Of a stretch of 5,685 bases of DNA, positions 5,253 through 5,685 are shown one piece after another. How positions within the stretch are numbered: the first letter of the stretch is position 1; every line of letters starts with the position of its first letter. The stretch is from Halobacteriales archaeon (GTDB lineage: Archaea > Thermoplasmatota > SW-10-69-26 > JACQPN01 > JAIVGT01): the NCBI GenBank assembly GCA_020201485.1, contig JAIVGT010000154.1:1-5685 (forward strand). The letters run 5' to 3'. The translations under genes were made by a program, and so were the position numbers. The notes beneath the pieces are model-generated. The model did no database searches, was not told the origin of the DNA, and saw only the letters and a list, made by a program, of their open reading frames with translations.

Positions 5253-5257
5253 GCAGC

Positions 5258-5635
5258 ATGGCGCGCACGGCCAAGGGCAGACCGGGCGCCGGCTGCGGGG
5301 TCGGGGACCTGTTCCGCCTGCTCGGCAAGGCGCACATGATGGACGTCCTGTACGTGCTCATGTCGCGCCCCGACGCCAAGGCCTTGCGCTTCGTGGACCT
5401 GCAGCGCGAGCTCGGCATCAGCCCGAACACGCTGTCCGAGCGCCTGCGCGAGCTGGTCGAGGCGGGCTTGCTCACGCGCACCGCCTACAACGAGATCCCG
5501 CCGCGCGTGGACTACCAGCCCACGGCGAAGGCCCGCGCCCTCGAAGCCATGTTCAAGGAGCTGGCCGGGTGGGCCGGCCGATACGACCTGCAGCCGGAGC
5601 CGGCTCCGGCCCTTCGCCCGGGGGCGAAGACGTGA
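5258..5635 (+). CDS. HxlR-family winged-helix transcription regulator
   Basis: The 125-residue protein has the compact HxlR layout. An N-terminal Cys (C13, in GAGCGVGDLFRLLGKAHMM) is followed by helices to about residue 52, a helix-turn-helix with a recognition helix around SPNTLSERLRELVEAGLL (55-72), and the family wing signature NEIPPRVDYQPTAKA (78-92). A C-terminal dimerisation helix then runs to about 108. The tail is Pro/Ala-rich. HxlR proteins such as YodB and HypR sense electrophiles or oxidants through a cysteine near this position, and C13 is the only cysteine here, so a one-Cys sensing mode is plausible. The canonical GGKW tryptophan is replaced (LGKAHMM). A GTG at 5219 would extend the protein by 13 residues but would place operator O3 inside the coding region; ATG 5258 fits the TATA spacing better. 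The gene overlaps the next one by 4 bp. Confidence 0.9.
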   Translation: MARTAKGRPGAGCGVGDLFRLLGKAHMMDVLYVLMSRPDAKALRFVDLQRELGISPNTLSERLRELVEAGLLTRTAYNEIPPRVDYQPTAKARALEAMFKELAGWAGRYDLQPEPAPALRPGAKT

Positions 5636-5685
5636 CGGTGCACGAGCTCGGCCACGTCGTCCTCTACGTCCGCAACGTGCAGCGC
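5632..5685 (+). CDS. VOC/glyoxalase-family protein, N-terminus only (runs off right edge)
   Basis: A GTG at 5632 overlaps the hxlR stop codon in the arrangement GTGA and opens an 18-residue frame, MTVHELGHVVLYVRNVQR, to the window edge. LGHVVLYVRNVQR is the standard first strand and turn of glyoxalase/bleomycin-resistance/dioxygenase proteins, including the His that serves as the first metal ligand. Unlike the VOC protein at 2145-2555, this one keeps that residue and may be a true metalloenzyme. The overlap implies translational coupling with hxlR and hence co-regulation. The substrate cannot be inferred from so short a piece. Confidence 0.7.
   Translation, partial: MTVHELGHVVLYVRNVQR

Noticed and set aside
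5219..5257. GTG start for hxlR adding 13 residues
   Set aside because: It would put operator O3 and the TATA box inside the coding region, and the added residues do not resemble HxlR proteins.

Overview
The window is very GC-rich and compact, with genes on both strands. It most likely comes from a high-GC archaeon; a Thermoplasmatota-like lineage is my guess, not proven. Two things point to archaea. Several genes have an A/T-rich, TATA/BRE-like patch about 25-34 bp before the start codon, with almost no leader and no convincing Shine-Dalgarno sequence. The gene families, such as the short HxlR regulator, also fit. No rRNA, tRNA, CRISPR array, transposase or integrase gene is visible.

Layout from left to right. 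(1) 1-420, minus: the N-terminal 140 residues of a GH15 glucoamylase/trehalase-like protein that runs off the left edge. (2) 517-1662, plus and divergent from it: a complete class V PLP aminotransferase of the alanine/serine-glyoxylate type. (3) 1729-1986, plus: an 85-residue secreted protein of unknown function. (4) A minus-strand cluster at 1988-3033 that reads, in transcription order, a broken AlkD-like DNA alkylation repair gene (internal deletion plus frameshift), a VOC/glyoxalase-fold protein that has lost usual metal ligands, and a 33-residue putative lipoprotein. (5) 3126-4553, plus: a 475-residue secreted protein with three tandem domains resembling the cellulose-binding C-terminal domain of expansins (CBM63-like), followed by an unrecognised C-terminal domain. 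(6) 4557-5141, minus: a YceI-family protein. (7) 5258-5635, plus and divergent from yceI: an HxlR-family winged-helix regulator. It overlaps by 4 bp the start of a second VOC-family gene that runs off the right edge.

The best functional story is at the right end. The 116-bp gap between yceI and hxlR holds three copies of one inverted repeat (CTACG-N5-CGTAG type). They are placed around the probable TATA boxes of both genes, and a possible fourth half-site lies between them. This looks like an autoregulated switch in which a single-cysteine HxlR sensor controls itself, a VOC enzyme and a YceI protein, perhaps in response to electrophile or redox stress. The second notable item is the expansin-like triple-domain secreted protein. 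The third is the alkD remnant, whose frame-switch point coincides with a hairpin-forming inverted repeat.
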